Source of the DNA: Sphingobacterium wenxiniae
Lineage (GTDB): Bacteria; Bacteroidota; Bacteroidia; Sphingobacteriales; Sphingobacteriaceae
NCBI RefSeq assembly: GCF_900116225.1
Contig: NZ_FOZZ01000004.1
Coordinates: forward strand, 124,001 to 188,000
Reading direction: 5' to 3'
DNA length: 64,000 nucleotides
Below are positions 23,461 through 32,804 of this stretch, one piece after another. The notes beneath the pieces were generated by a model, which made no database searches, was not told where the DNA came from, and saw only the letters and a program-made list of their open reading frames with translations. A program made the translations under genes and the position numbers. Every line of letters starts with the position of its first letter. Position 1 is the first letter of the stretch.

Positions 23461-25227
23461 TTACCAATGTGGATTCTGTTTGAGATTATCATTTAGCGTA
23501 ATCGCATTGGCAGGTATCGGATAATAATATTGCCTTCCATCCGCATACCAATTACGCGGCTGCGCTTTGAACCACTCTAAATGCTTCGTGGACGTCAAGG
23601 TTTGGAAGTTATTCGCACGTCCGCCGATAGCTACTCTTGCCACACCATTTGGAACAGCAATACTGGGACCGGATTGGCTTCCGTCGTAGAATACGACATC
23701 TGCTTTACCATCACGATCTAAATCAATCAATTGATCCAGAGCAGGGATATAAATACCCGACCACTCTAATTCAGCCATGAGCTCCCCACGTTTCCAACGC
23801 TTCAAATCATTAAAGCGGAATCCCTCCAAAGCGAGCTCGACCTGTCTTTCTCGTCTCACCTCTAAGATCACAGGGTCTGAAATATCAGGAAAGAATGTCT
23901 TTTTCAGATAGAGATCCACCTGCGTAGGCAAGGTTTTCGTACCTCCCGTCACCCCACTTCTCTCCCGCAAAGCACCTACCGTATTTGCCCAATCAGCGTC
24001 TGTCAATGTACCCAATTCGGCTTTGGCTTCAGCATAGTTTAGCAATACCTCAGCATAACGCATAAGCGGAACCGCATTCGTATTCGTTCCACCGTTGTCG
24101 TATAACGGATCGTCCAACGTATATTTAATCGGTTGGTAGCCGGTATAACTGAAGCTTGCGAAATTCGGCGGAGCGGCTACGCCTCCTCGTTCATATCCTG
24201 GCGTACGGATCAGTTGGGAAAGACGGTAATCCCGTTGCTGACACTCATCATAAAACTCCTCCGTCATATAGCCGGCACGATCTGTATAAGGCGTACCATC
24301 AATATTTAATATGGTATTGATGAAAGGACGAACCAGACTATAACGCGGACCATAAGTCGCCGAAGTCCACCACCAGTTTGCATCATTGAGCACCGCTAAA
24401 TCTTTGCTAAATGCGACAGCCAACATCACCTCATTAGTCACAGGATTATCACTGATAAACAGCTGTCTTTGTGAAAGCTCCGGACCCTGTGCTCGGTTCA
24501 GACTGTGCGGACCTTTTGTCATCACTTCCTGAGCCGCCGCCGCTGCAAGTTCGAGGTACTGCCCCGCACTTGCGGATAGATTAAGGTCTGTGTGATATTT
24601 CCGGAAAGTTCCTTCAAATAGTGCTACTCTGGACTTCAACCCTAACGCTGTCCATTTGGTAACCAAGGTACCATCAGATGTCACTGCATTGATGTTGTTA
24701 TAGGCAAAATCCAGATCCTCCATGATTTTCTCCATAATCAACACTCGTGAATCGCGTTCCCCATATAGCGCTTCTGAATCGTCAACGGATAATGGTCTAT
24801 CAACCCAAGGAACATCGCCAAAACGGACGACCATATTATAATAGAACCAAGCTCTAAAGAACCTCGCTAAACCGATGTAATTATTTTTTACGGGTTCACT
24901 TAGGTTCGGATTATCACACTTCTCGATGAAATGATTAATATTACGTAAGGCGGACCACGACCATCCCGAACTTGTTTCTGCGGAATAAGATCCTTCCACT
25001 AAAAAGCCATTCAGGCTATTGACCGCCCCATAGTCGGCCATCGCATCGCCTTTAAACGCGTCGGAGCCAGAAGTAATGTTATTATAAAATGAATAACTAT
25101 AAGTCTTCAATCCACTTTCCGTCCCAAAGATATCTTCTTCAGTCGCTGTCGCCTGTGGTACCTCATTCAATTCACAAGAAGTGAAAAACAAGGCGGAAGC
25201 ACTTAATACTAAAAATATATTTTTCAT
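23461..25227 (-). CDS. RagB/SusD family nutrient-uptake lipoprotein
   Basis: A 588-residue surface lipoprotein. The start at 25227 gives MKNIFLVLSASALFF and the lipobox FTSC; the frame is open up to 25302 but those codons overlap the susC end. SusD features are the early EDIFGTESGLKTYSYSFYNN, ARFFRAWFYYNMVVRFGDVP (tetratricopeptide-like helices), PLMRYAEVLLNYAEAKAELG and the terminal LTLNDNLKQNPHW. SusD proteins act as lids over SusC channels and bind the ligand at the outer surface. It follows susC by 10 bases. No glycoside hydrolase is nearby; the phosphatase genes on both sides suggest an organophosphate ligand. Confidence 0.95.
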   Translation of the reverse strand: MKNIFLVLSASALFFTSCELNEVPQATATEEDIFGTESGLKTYSYSFYNNITSGSDAFKGDAMADYGAVNSLNGFLVEGSYSAETSSGWSWSALRNINHFIEKCDNPNLSEPVKNNYIGLARFFRAWFYYNMVVRFGDVPWVDRPLSVDDSEALYGERDSRVLIMEKIMEDLDFAYNNINAVTSDGTLVTKWTALGLKSRVALFEGTFRKYHTDLNLSASAGQYLELAAAAAQEVMTKGPHSLNRAQGPELSQRQLFISDNPVTNEVMLAVAFSKDLAVLNDANWWWTSATYGPRYSLVRPFINTILNIDGTPYTDRAGYMTEEFYDECQQRDYRLSQLIRTPGYERGGVAAPPNFASFSYTGYQPIKYTLDDPLYDNGGTNTNAVPLMRYAEVLLNYAEAKAELGTLTDADWANTVGALRERSGVTGGTKTLPTQVDLYLKKTFFPDISDPVILEVRRERQVELALEGFRFNDLKRWKRGELMAELEWSGIYIPALDQLIDLDRDGKADVVFYDGSQSGPSIAVPNGVARVAIGGRANNFQTLTSTKHLEWFKAQPRNWYADGRQYYYPIPANAITLNDNLKQNPHW

Positions 25228-25237
25228 ATCTGTCCTC

Positions 25238-28200
25238 TTAAAAATTGATCGATAAATTAAAGCTGAAACTTCGCATCGTTGGGTAATTAAACCCATCACC
25301 ATGCCCGGTACTAATATCAGGATCCGATTGGCCTATATTAGCCACGTCAATGTCCTTCGTGTGTTTATACAGCGGAGACCATGTAAATAGGTTCTCGGCA
25401 GACAAGCCAGCCCTTAAACCTTGAAGCTTAAGTTTGGAAACAATAGGTTGCGGAAAATTATAACCGACCTGTAGATTCTTCAACCGAACATAGGCCACAT
25501 TTTGAAGGTAACGGGTTTGTACCGTCTGTTTTAAGGATGTATTATACCCTGCATATCTTGGGAAATAGCCCCCTGGGTTGTCCTCGGTCCAATAATTATC
25601 TACGTGCCAAGCCGGAAGATTATTATATGGACGGTTGTATTGTCCCCAGAAGATAGATTCATTACCGGGATACCAATCCTGCTTACCCACGCCTTGGAAG
25701 AATGCCGAAACATACACATTGGCATAGTCTAAGTTAAGATTCAATCCGTAAATATATCTTGGTTCTGAGTTACCGATAATAGTCTTGTCACCATGGCTGT
25801 CCAATGTATTGCTACCATAATCAATGACACCATTTCCATCTAAATCAGCAAAACGGATGTCCCCGGGATATACCCGTCCCGAATTGGAAGATTTAATCAA
25901 CGTCTGTTTAGGCGCTGCGTCTATCTCTTCTTGCGACTGGAACAATCCCTGCGTCACGTAACCCCAGATTTCTCCATAACGCTGACCGGCATAGTAATCA
26001 TTGAGGTTTCCGGTTTCGTTATTGTACCGGTCTATTGTTGACCGATAATCCGCAAGGGTTGCTTTCACACCAAACCCGAGTGGTTTACCGCCCACATCGA
26101 AACGGTCATTGTATGCCAATGTCAGTTCAAAGCCTCTTGTCGTCATATCGGCATAGTTCCCTTTCGGCGAGGATGCTCCGAATATTTCGGGCAACTGTTG
26201 TCCTACGGTATACATATTCAATGTCTCCCGACGGTAAATATCTCCTGTAAACGTCAATTTATTATTTAGAAATGCCAAATCCACCCCTAAATTTGCTGTC
26301 CGTGCTGTCTCCCAGGTCAGGTTATTCGGAATAACAGCCGGCACACTGGTATATCTATTTTTCACGCCTCCAAGAACCCGTCCTGATGTGGAAATATTGT
26401 AGGTATCAAGGAAGGAATAAGGAGAAATATTACCATTCCCCAAAGAACCGTAAGAAGCCCGGATCTTGAAATCAGAAACCGCCTTTGGACTGATCTGCCA
26501 GAACGGTTCCTGCGACACACGCCAACCCGCAGACACAGAAGGGAAGAAAGCCCACTGCTCATCGGTTGGGAATTTTGAAGAACCATCATAACGTCCGTTG
26601 ACCTCCAATAAATAACGATCTTTATAGATATAGTTCGCACGGAAGAATAAACCTGCCAGTCGATACCGGTTGTAGCCTGCAGTAGCCTGAACCGCATCAC
26701 CTAATGCCAGATTTATATTCTCCGTATTTTCAGTAAGTAGTCCCGTCTTAGTAATATAACTGGCTCTATAGCGTTGCTGCTCGTAGTTATACCCGATCAG
26801 CCCCTTAACATAATGATCGCCACCAAAGGTTTTCTCGTATTCTCCGTAAAGGTTGGTGAACAGATAGTTGTTTTGTTGCGACACCTGATAAATGTTGTCG
26901 TTCATACTGGTCTGCAACGAGCGTATCTCCCCTTCGTTAACGCTGTAAGGCACAGGTACACGCACACGTATAGACCCAAGATCACGATTCCTAAAGGTTA
27001 AATCACCTTTAATGCGGAAGGTGTTATTGAAGAAGTTTGTTGCAAAAGATGTCGTGTTCCGGAGATCTTTTTTCTCCGTATCCGTTCCATTCTTTCCGTA
27101 AATAAAGTCGCCCAATGTATAAGCCGCTGAAAAAGAAAAACTTCCGTCAGGGTTATAGATTGGAGAAGAAGGGTGTCCTTCATCGGCTATATTTCGCCAT
27201 ATATTTCCACCTTCCCCTGATGTAGACGGATCATGGTATTTCATGAAAGCATAATCGATATTATTCTCGATACGCAACCAATCCGTTACCTGTAAGCCTG
27301 CTTTTGCTCTTGTATTATAGCTTGTATATTTATCCGTATTGTATCGGTAAAGCCCTTGATTGTCGAAAAGTCGGCCAGACAGGAAATAATCTATTTTACC
27401 CGATGTCCCACTGGCGGATAGGTTATGATTCTGTACAAAAGTATTGTCCTTTATTAAAGCACCATAATAGTCTTCATTGCCGTAGTAAACATATTCTCCA
27501 TTTGGTGCGACAGTAACCTCTTCGGTATTACCAGATTCTTTTCTTTTGCGAAACTCTTCTAACCAATCCAAGGTGAAGATCTGCGTTTTATTGAGTTTAC
27601 TCGGTACAGAAGAATAGTTATTCCACGCATTATAGGCTTCATAAAAGCGCTCTGCATACGTATAACCATCTGTAATAAAGTCTGGCGATGTTGTTGGCTT
27701 TTGTAGGGTAAGCCCTCCGGAATAATTAATTGTACTGCGTCCTTCCTTCGCTCTTTTTGTTGTGATCAACACAACCCCAAATGTTCCTCTCGATCCATAG
27801 ATCGCGGCAGAAGACGCATCCTTTAGAACAGAAACCGATTCAATATCATTCGGATTTAAAATGGAAGGATCACCTTCAACACCATCAATCAAAATAAGAG
27901 CACTACCTCCCTGTCCAATGGAAGTCGTTCCCCTGATGTTAAATCCCGGAGCACGTGTAGGCTTTCCGTCCGCTGGCGTGATATTCAAGTTAGGCACCGC
28001 TCCTTGAAGCATCTGGCTGACATTAGCAAGCGGTCTTCCCTCAAACACTTCTGAACCAATCTGGTCTACCGCACCAGTCAGGTTTGCTCTTTTTTGCGTA
28101 CCATAACCGACAACGACAACTTCGTCTAAAGTAGATCCTTCTTCCTGCATGGTTATGCTGAAAGATGGCTGGCCTGTATAGGACACTTCCTGCATAGTAA

Positions 28201-28477
28201 AGCCCAGATAAGTAAGGCGTAAACGCTGACCTTGCGCAATAGCAATACGGAAACTACCATCTTCTCCGGTCTGTACTGTGGCTTGACTTTGTAAGTTAAT
28301 AACTGTCACGCCGGAAAGCGGATTGCCTCCCGTGTCCACTACCCGGCCACTCACTTCGCCCTGATAGACCACGCTCTCCACCATTGGGGCAACCCACCCT
28401 GCGGCAGGCGCAGGAATAAAGGAAGAGAACGCCAATGGTAAGGCCATCAGCACAAATTTCTTAGATTTGTTTTTCAT
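25238..28477 (-). CDS. SusC/RagA family TonB-linked outer-membrane transporter
   Basis: A 1079-residue TonB-dependent channel. After the signal peptide come a carboxypeptidase-regulatory-like domain (about 40-115, GEVSGRVVDTGGNPLSGVTV), the TonB-box-like LDEVVVVGYGTQKRANLTGAV, a plug domain (about 140-240, with DGVEGDPSILNPNDIESVSVLKDASSAAIYG) and a 22-strand barrel ending in FSFNLSINF. There is no STN domain, so no direct anti-sigma signalling is expected. It imports the ligand captured by SusD. A TAnnTTTG box (TAAGTTTG, 28513-28506 on the minus strand) lies 29 bases upstream, next to a palindromic site. Confidence 0.95.
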   Translation of the reverse strand: MKNKSKKFVLMALPLAFSSFIPAPAAGWVAPMVESVVYQGEVSGRVVDTGGNPLSGVTVINLQSQATVQTGEDGSFRIAIAQGQRLRLTYLGFTMQEVSYTGQPSFSITMQEEGSTLDEVVVVGYGTQKRANLTGAVDQIGSEVFEGRPLANVSQMLQGAVPNLNITPADGKPTRAPGFNIRGTTSIGQGGSALILIDGVEGDPSILNPNDIESVSVLKDASSAAIYGSRGTFGVVLITTKRAKEGRSTINYSGGLTLQKPTTSPDFITDGYTYAERFYEAYNAWNNYSSVPSKLNKTQIFTLDWLEEFRKRKESGNTEEVTVAPNGEYVYYGNEDYYGALIKDNTFVQNHNLSASGTSGKIDYFLSGRLFDNQGLYRYNTDKYTSYNTRAKAGLQVTDWLRIENNIDYAFMKYHDPSTSGEGGNIWRNIADEGHPSSPIYNPDGSFSFSAAYTLGDFIYGKNGTDTEKKDLRNTTSFATNFFNNTFRIKGDLTFRNRDLGSIRVRVPVPYSVNEGEIRSLQTSMNDNIYQVSQQNNYLFTNLYGEYEKTFGGDHYVKGLIGYNYEQQRYRASYITKTGLLTENTENINLALGDAVQATAGYNRYRLAGLFFRANYIYKDRYLLEVNGRYDGSSKFPTDEQWAFFPSVSAGWRVSQEPFWQISPKAVSDFKIRASYGSLGNGNISPYSFLDTYNISTSGRVLGGVKNRYTSVPAVIPNNLTWETARTANLGVDLAFLNNKLTFTGDIYRRETLNMYTVGQQLPEIFGASSPKGNYADMTTRGFELTLAYNDRFDVGGKPLGFGVKATLADYRSTIDRYNNETGNLNDYYAGQRYGEIWGYVTQGLFQSQEEIDAAPKQTLIKSSNSGRVYPGDIRFADLDGNGVIDYGSNTLDSHGDKTIIGNSEPRYIYGLNLNLDYANVYVSAFFQGVGKQDWYPGNESIFWGQYNRPYNNLPAWHVDNYWTEDNPGGYFPRYAGYNTSLKQTVQTRYLQNVAYVRLKNLQVGYNFPQPIVSKLKLQGLRAGLSAENLFTWSPLYKHTKDIDVANIGQSDPDISTGHGDGFNYPTMRSFSFNLSINF

Positions 28478-28546
28478 TGTTTAAACGTTGATTTTTTAAC
28501 AAGCCCAAACTTACAAGGTCAATGTTACGCGTTTATGTACCCTGTG

Positions 28547-28668
28547 TTAACTATTTGTTAATTGTCAGATTTAGCCGACTAAAGTTCTTCTAACGCATAA
28601 AAAAGCACAAAAAACTTCTGTCAAGATAATCCATTAACGCAGCCTTTTTCTATTAACTATTTGTTAAT
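28547..28668. promoter_or_regulatory. Two copies of a palindromic operator-like 16-mer
   Basis: TTAACTATTTGTTAAT occurs at 28547-28562 and again at 28653-28668, 106 bases apart. With the preceding base the second copy is ATTAAC-N5-GTTAAT, a perfect 6-5-6 inverted repeat; the first copy has GTTAAC on the left. Both lie in the 300-base divergent region between susC and the phosphatase fusion gene. The first is roughly 30-45 bases upstream of the probable susC -7 box. Nothing else is obvious in this gap. Confidence 0.5.
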
Positions 28669-28777
28669 ACTAAATCAACACACAAGAAACCTTTGCTTTC
28701 TACTTTTGCCGCCAGAACAAATAAGATATGAATAGAATCCTTTCATTATCTTTGGGTTGAAGTCCAATAGATTATCT

Positions 28778-30697
28778 ATGACAATAAAAAATAGCATAAT
28801 GACATCCTTTCCCAGAAAATATATACGTGCGTACGCATGTGCTTTTTTCATAATGACCGCTGCTTCCTCCACTGTGCAAGGGCAGAGTCTGGAGCAACAG
28901 TTCGAGAAACTAATGTTCTCACGCGAACAACAGCAGGACACACACGCCTACGCAGCGCATAGCCATAATGATTATTGGCAGCCGCAGCCTTTCTTCACGG
29001 CATATTATGCCGGGATGCAATCTATTGAAGCAGATGTTTTTCTGCAGGATGGCGAATTGATGGTGGCGCATGACAAGCATGAGATCACCAAGGAACGTAC
29101 CTTGCGTAACCTGTATCTCGATCCCGTAGCAAAGTTGTATCAACAGAACGGTGGGCATGCGTTTCGTGACAGCAGTAAAAAGTTGCAGCTCCTGATCGAT
29201 GTCAAGGAAAACTATCGTGCTTTACTTCCTATACTGATCAAACAGTTAGAAAGCTATGGTCCTATCTTCAACCCGGTCCAAAACCCGAATGCGATTAAAA
29301 TCATCATCAGTGGTAGCCGTCCACGCCCCGAAGGCTTTAAAGAATATCCCAGCTGGCTTTTGTTTGATGGAGAAGTAGATTGGACGTATGATGATTCCAG
29401 TTTGGCACAAACCGCCCTTATCAGCGCAGGCATAAGCGACTATACCGACTGGAACGGGAAAGGTTTACCGGACAATGTAGAGGGCATGCAGCGTGCTATT
29501 GCCAAAGCGGATAGCCTTGGACTGCCTTTTCGCTTTTACGGCACACACGATGGTCCCAACAGCTGGCTGTTCCTTATCAACCAAGGTGTATATTGGATCA
29601 ATACCGACCAACCCAAGGCCTTGGAAATATTTTTGAAAGAACAACCTCGGGCTTCCTTTCAAGCAAAACAGTTTCAACCAACATATCAACCAAGCTTTCA
29701 ACATGATGGAGCAGACCGTCCTGCCAAACGCATCCTCTTACTTATCGGTGATGGTATGGGGCTATCTGCAGTCAAAGCAGCAAAGGCGGCCAACGGAGGA
29801 AAACTCAGCATGACAAACATGCGTGCAACAGGCCTTTCGCAAACAGAAGCACTGAACACGGACAACACAGACTCTGCTGCAGGCGGATCCGCAATTGCAA
29901 CTGGCCGCAAGACGAATAACCGTGCCATAGCTGTTGATGAAAATGGAAACCCACAGATCAGTGTGGCAAGCCTACTGAGCCAAAAAGGGTGGAAAACAGC
30001 TATTATCAGCACAGGCGACATAACAGATGCAACACCGGCGGTATTCTACGGTCACCATATCGAACGCAACGAGAGTCGTGCACTATTGGATAATTTCCCA
30101 CAATCCGGCATTGATATACTAATCGGTGGTACGCCATCATGGGCCAAGAGAGACACTACATTTAAAGGTTATCCAAATATCCCTGTAACCAAGAATATAC
30201 TCCGGTCAGATGCCGACAGGCAAATTGTTTTTCTAGCGGATTCACTTACTCGTCCTGTTAAAGATGGGCGGAAAGACATTCTACTTCAATCCTTGAAAGG
30301 CGCTATCACCCATTTGTCCCATGCACAAAAGCCCTATTTCATTATGGCCGAATCGGCACAAATCGATTATGCCGGACATGCAAATGATGTTACTTATTCC
30401 ATCACAGAAACATTGGATTTGGATATGACGGTATCGGAAGTTCTCAAAATGGCCGATGCAGATCCAGAAATGCTGGTTATCGTGACAGCAGACCACGAAA
30501 CCGGAGGCATGACAGTATTGGATTCGGACTATCGGAAAGGAAGAGTTCGGGTACAATTCAGTAGTAATGACCACACTAACGATTTTGTTCCTGTATTTGC
30601 GTATGGAGCACGCTCATTCCTATTTCAAGGAGTTTACGACAATACCGAGGTTTTCCATAAACTGCTAAAAGCGACTGAACAACAAGAGGTAAAGTAA
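28778..30697 (+). CDS. GDPD-like domain fused to alkaline phosphatase, secreted
   Basis: A protein of about 639 residues with a signal peptide ending TVQGQ. Starts at 28778 or 28799 (both ATG) are possible; the frame opens with TTG at 28757. The first domain (about 45-300) begins AAHSHNDYWQPQPF and SIEADVFLQDGELMVAHDKH, the metal-ligand pattern of PI-PLC/glycerophosphodiester phosphodiesterase TIM barrels. The second (about 310-630) is an alkaline phosphatase: LLLIGDGMGLSAVKAA, the nucleophile in TDNTDSAAGGSAIATG, AESAQIDYAGHAND and TADHETGGMT. Together they could cut a phosphodiester and strip the remaining phosphate. It is divergent from the susCD operon and shares its regulatory gap. Confidence 0.85.
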   Translation: MTIKNSIMTSFPRKYIRAYACAFFIMTAASSTVQGQSLEQQFEKLMFSREQQQDTHAYAAHSHNDYWQPQPFFTAYYAGMQSIEADVFLQDGELMVAHDKHEITKERTLRNLYLDPVAKLYQQNGGHAFRDSSKKLQLLIDVKENYRALLPILIKQLESYGPIFNPVQNPNAIKIIISGSRPRPEGFKEYPSWLLFDGEVDWTYDDSSLAQTALISAGISDYTDWNGKGLPDNVEGMQRAIAKADSLGLPFRFYGTHDGPNSWLFLINQGVYWINTDQPKALEIFLKEQPRASFQAKQFQPTYQPSFQHDGADRPAKRILLLIGDGMGLSAVKAAKAANGGKLSMTNMRATGLSQTEALNTDNTDSAAGGSAIATGRKTNNRAIAVDENGNPQISVASLLSQKGWKTAIISTGDITDATPAVFYGHHIERNESRALLDNFPQSGIDILIGGTPSWAKRDTTFKGYPNIPVTKNILRSDADRQIVFLADSLTRPVKDGRKDILLQSLKGAITHLSHAQKPYFIMAESAQIDYAGHANDVTYSITETLDLDMTVSEVLKMADADPEMLVIVTADHETGGMTVLDSDYRKGRVRVQFSSNDHTNDFVPVFAYGARSFLFQGVYDNTEVFHKLLKATEQQEVK

Positions 30698-31246
30698 GGT
30701 TTTTATTTCATAATGCACAACACGTTTACAAGCTATAAAAACCTGTGAAAGAGAGGGGTTGAAGAACTACACTGTCATAAAGTTATAGATAGTTTTCAAC
30801 TCCACACATCATGTTGAGGAAAAACATATAAACAACGACTTGCTCACGACATACAACAGAGCGCCCAACATATACTTATTACCAAACTGCATAAACAACA
30901 CACCAAACACAACTGCTTTCCACCACATGTAAATATACCTATGCTTTCCCTACAAACTCATATTCATAAACGCAACAGTTTATTCCACAGTGTAGATCGT
31001 ATTTTTCTTGCTGTACATATTCTTAGCAAAGGATACAATAGTCTTTATAAGAACCTACACGATCATATAGTTAACGTAACTTGTCGTTGTCGTTTTGCTA
31101 CGTAAGATTCTTTTAAAGAAAGATGAATTTCCTTAAAAGAACAATATCGTTACCTTAAATTAAACAATGGAACACAATTTGTATGCTGTTGTTGTGCAAA
31201 AGACAATAGACTTTATCGCTTTGCAAATAGCATCCCTATAAAATTA

Positions 31247-31474
31247 CTATGACAACAGCAAAATTTGAATTGACTTATGGAAAATTCCAATACGCGATGC
31301 AAAAAAGCCTCCTATCATCAAGAAAAAGAGCATTGCACAGATATAAAATACAACAGAGCCATTGTAAATTCTCTTTGACTTTGTTCTAATGTATGTTGTC
31401 TCTGCGGTGATGTGTGTTGTCTTTGTTGTATTGCATGTTGTCTTTATAGCAATGTATGTCGTCACTGTCTCCAT
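31247..31474 (-). CDS. Doubtful 75-codon ORF with heptad repeats and a membrane helix
   Basis: The predicted peptide starts METVTTYIAIK, has four threonine-rich heptads (TTYIAIK, TTCNTTK, TTHITAE, TTYIRTK) encoded by the 21-base tandem repeat, then a hydrophobic helix (SVVFYICAMLFFLMIGGFF) and a short tail. No ribosome-binding site or family was recognised. It may be a small membrane protein, or chance coding over a repeat. Confidence 0.2.
   Translation of the reverse strand: METVTTYIAIKTTCNTTKTTHITAETTYIRTKSKRIYNGSVVFYICAMLFFLMIGGFFASRIGIFHKSIQILLLS
31380..31463 (-). repeat. 21-base tandem repeat, four units
   Basis: Read on the minus strand, four units start at 31463, 31442, 31421 and 31400. 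They begin GACGACATACATT, GACAACATGCAAT, GACAACACACATC and GACAACATACATT. The period is exactly 21 bases, the first ten or so positions are well kept and the rest varies. Unrelated in sequence to the 21-base repeat at 23274-23357. Confidence 0.7.
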
Positions 31475-31639
31475 GTTACGTAGAATTTAAACTGTAAAAC
31501 ATAATTAATGCACAACGGGTTAAATTAACAAGATTATGATCAATAGATTTTTGTTTTTAGATAAGTCCAGCTGGTTCAGTACAGCAACACCTTGACTTAC
31601 TTTACTTTTTTTAGTAGATTGCATCAATTAATGCAGCGT

Positions 31640-32800
31640 ATGGATTACAAGCTATTACTGGGAAAAGCTAAACAATATGCATTAGCCTTTATCCAAAAAA
31701 ATAAAACACAAGATTATTGCTTTCATGACACCGCGCATACAGATGATGTTGTAAAGGCTGTCGAAGAAATGGCTGAGCATTATAATCTGAGCGAAGAGGA
31801 TCACTTTGTCGTGATGTGTGCCGCCTATTTCCATGATCTTGGCTACTGTACCGGAGGAGCTGCAAAACATGAGGAGCGCGGCGCGGATTTTGCCGAAAGC
31901 TTTCTTACGCAAGAGAACGTTGAGAACTCCATAGCTGAAAAGGTAAAAGGTTGCATTTTGGCAACACACACGCCTCAATCACCCTCCAACCTCTTAGAAG
32001 AAATAGTCTGTGATGCAGACCTTTTTCATCTCGGAGGAGATGCATTCGAAACACGCAATAAGCTCATGCACAAAGAGGCTGAGCAAATCGCCAAATTCAA
32101 AATTGCCAAAAACGTATGGCGTGGGCTAACCATCGAATTACTAAAAAATCATCATTACCACACAGAATACGCCAAAAATAAGTTGGATAAAGGCAAACAG
32201 ATGCATATCGAAAGCTTAGAAAAACAGCAACAAAAGAAACTCGCCCAAAACACTGAAGAGACTAAGGCTAAAAAGCCTGATCGCGGTATTGAAACCATGT
32301 TCCGCGTATCGACGACAAACAGCCAACGCTTAAGCGATATGGCGGATAACAAAGCAAATATCCTATTGACCGTAAACTCCATCATCCTATCTGTCGTTGT
32401 GGCGATGTTGGTGCAGAAGTTGGATTCCAATCAGCACTTGATCGTCCCGACCGTATTGTTGTTGATCATCGTTGTGGCAACCATGGTTCTAGCCATTCTT
32501 TCCACCATCCCCAAAGTGAAAGACGGACACTTTAAGCAAGAAGATGTAGAAAATAAGAGCGTGAACCTCCTATTTTTTGGTAATTTTCATCAAATGCCCT
32601 ATCAATCGTACTATGATGCCATGAAAAAGGCAATGGATGATTACGATTTTCTCTATAGTATGCTCACACAAGATGTGTATTCACAGGGTGTAGTGCTGGG
32701 ACGGAAATATAAGCTGCTCCGTTATGCCTATGGCATTTTCATGTTTGGGTTGATTATTTCGGTCATCGCTTTTATTATTGCGGTGATACTGGTAAACTAA
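31640..32800 (+). CDS. HD domain protein fused to a Pycsar-effector transmembrane (PycTM) domain
   Basis: About 386 residues from the ATG at 31640 (another ATG at 31631; the frame opens with TTG at 31592). The N-terminal HD phosphohydrolase (about 1-190) shows FHDTAHTDDVV, AAYFHDLGY and EIVCDADLFHLGGD, a full set of metal ligands. A charged linker leads to GIETMFRVSTTNSQRLSDMADNKANILLTVNSIILS, the hallmark of the PycTM/DUF5706 domain with two helices, then a last helix at the C-terminus. PycTM is the membrane effector of Pycsar cyclic-pyrimidine immunity; HD-fused forms are also common in Bacteroidota chromosomes without known function. It is the first gene of a five-gene operon, 4 bases before the next. 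Confidence 0.85.
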   Translation: MDYKLLLGKAKQYALAFIQKNKTQDYCFHDTAHTDDVVKAVEEMAEHYNLSEEDHFVVMCAAYFHDLGYCTGGAAKHEERGADFAESFLTQENVENSIAEKVKGCILATHTPQSPSNLLEEIVCDADLFHLGGDAFETRNKLMHKEAEQIAKFKIAKNVWRGLTIELLKNHHYHTEYAKNKLDKGKQMHIESLEKQQQKKLAQNTEETKAKKPDRGIETMFRVSTTNSQRLSDMADNKANILLTVNSIILSVVVAMLVQKLDSNQHLIVPTVLLLIIVVATMVLAILSTIPKVKDGHFKQEDVENKSVNLLFFGNFHQMPYQSYYDAMKKAMDDYDFLYSMLTQDVYSQGVVLGRKYKLLRYAYGIFMFGLIISVIAFIIAVILVN

Positions 32801-32804
32801 AACT

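Larger units (their letters stand above)
30698..31639. other. Long AT-rich gene-poor region
   Basis: About 940 bases between the phosphatase fusion and the HD-PycTM operon, the longest gap in the window. It is AT-rich and shows no recognisable tRNA or tmRNA. Visible items are an inverted repeat (TTCTTTTAA at 31108-31116 and TTAAAAGAA at 31133-31141), a 21-base tandem repeat at 31380-31463 and a weak minus-strand ORF at 31247-31474. The operon promoter must lie here, but no convincing box was found. Confidence 0.6.

Noticed and set aside
23461..28477. A classical polysaccharide-utilisation locus
   Set aside because: No glycoside hydrolase, polysaccharide lyase, SusE/F or hybrid regulator is present; only phosphatase-type enzymes flank it.
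30698..31639. tRNA, tmRNA, 6S RNA or RNase P RNA in the long gap
   Set aside because: None of the conserved cores (T-loop GTTCGA-type, tmRNA ends, RNase P P4) was recognised.
31640..32800. A complete classical Pycsar system
   Set aside because: No separate PycC-type cyclase gene of typical size lies beside the PycTM gene; only a speculative cyclase-like domain in the GAF protein.
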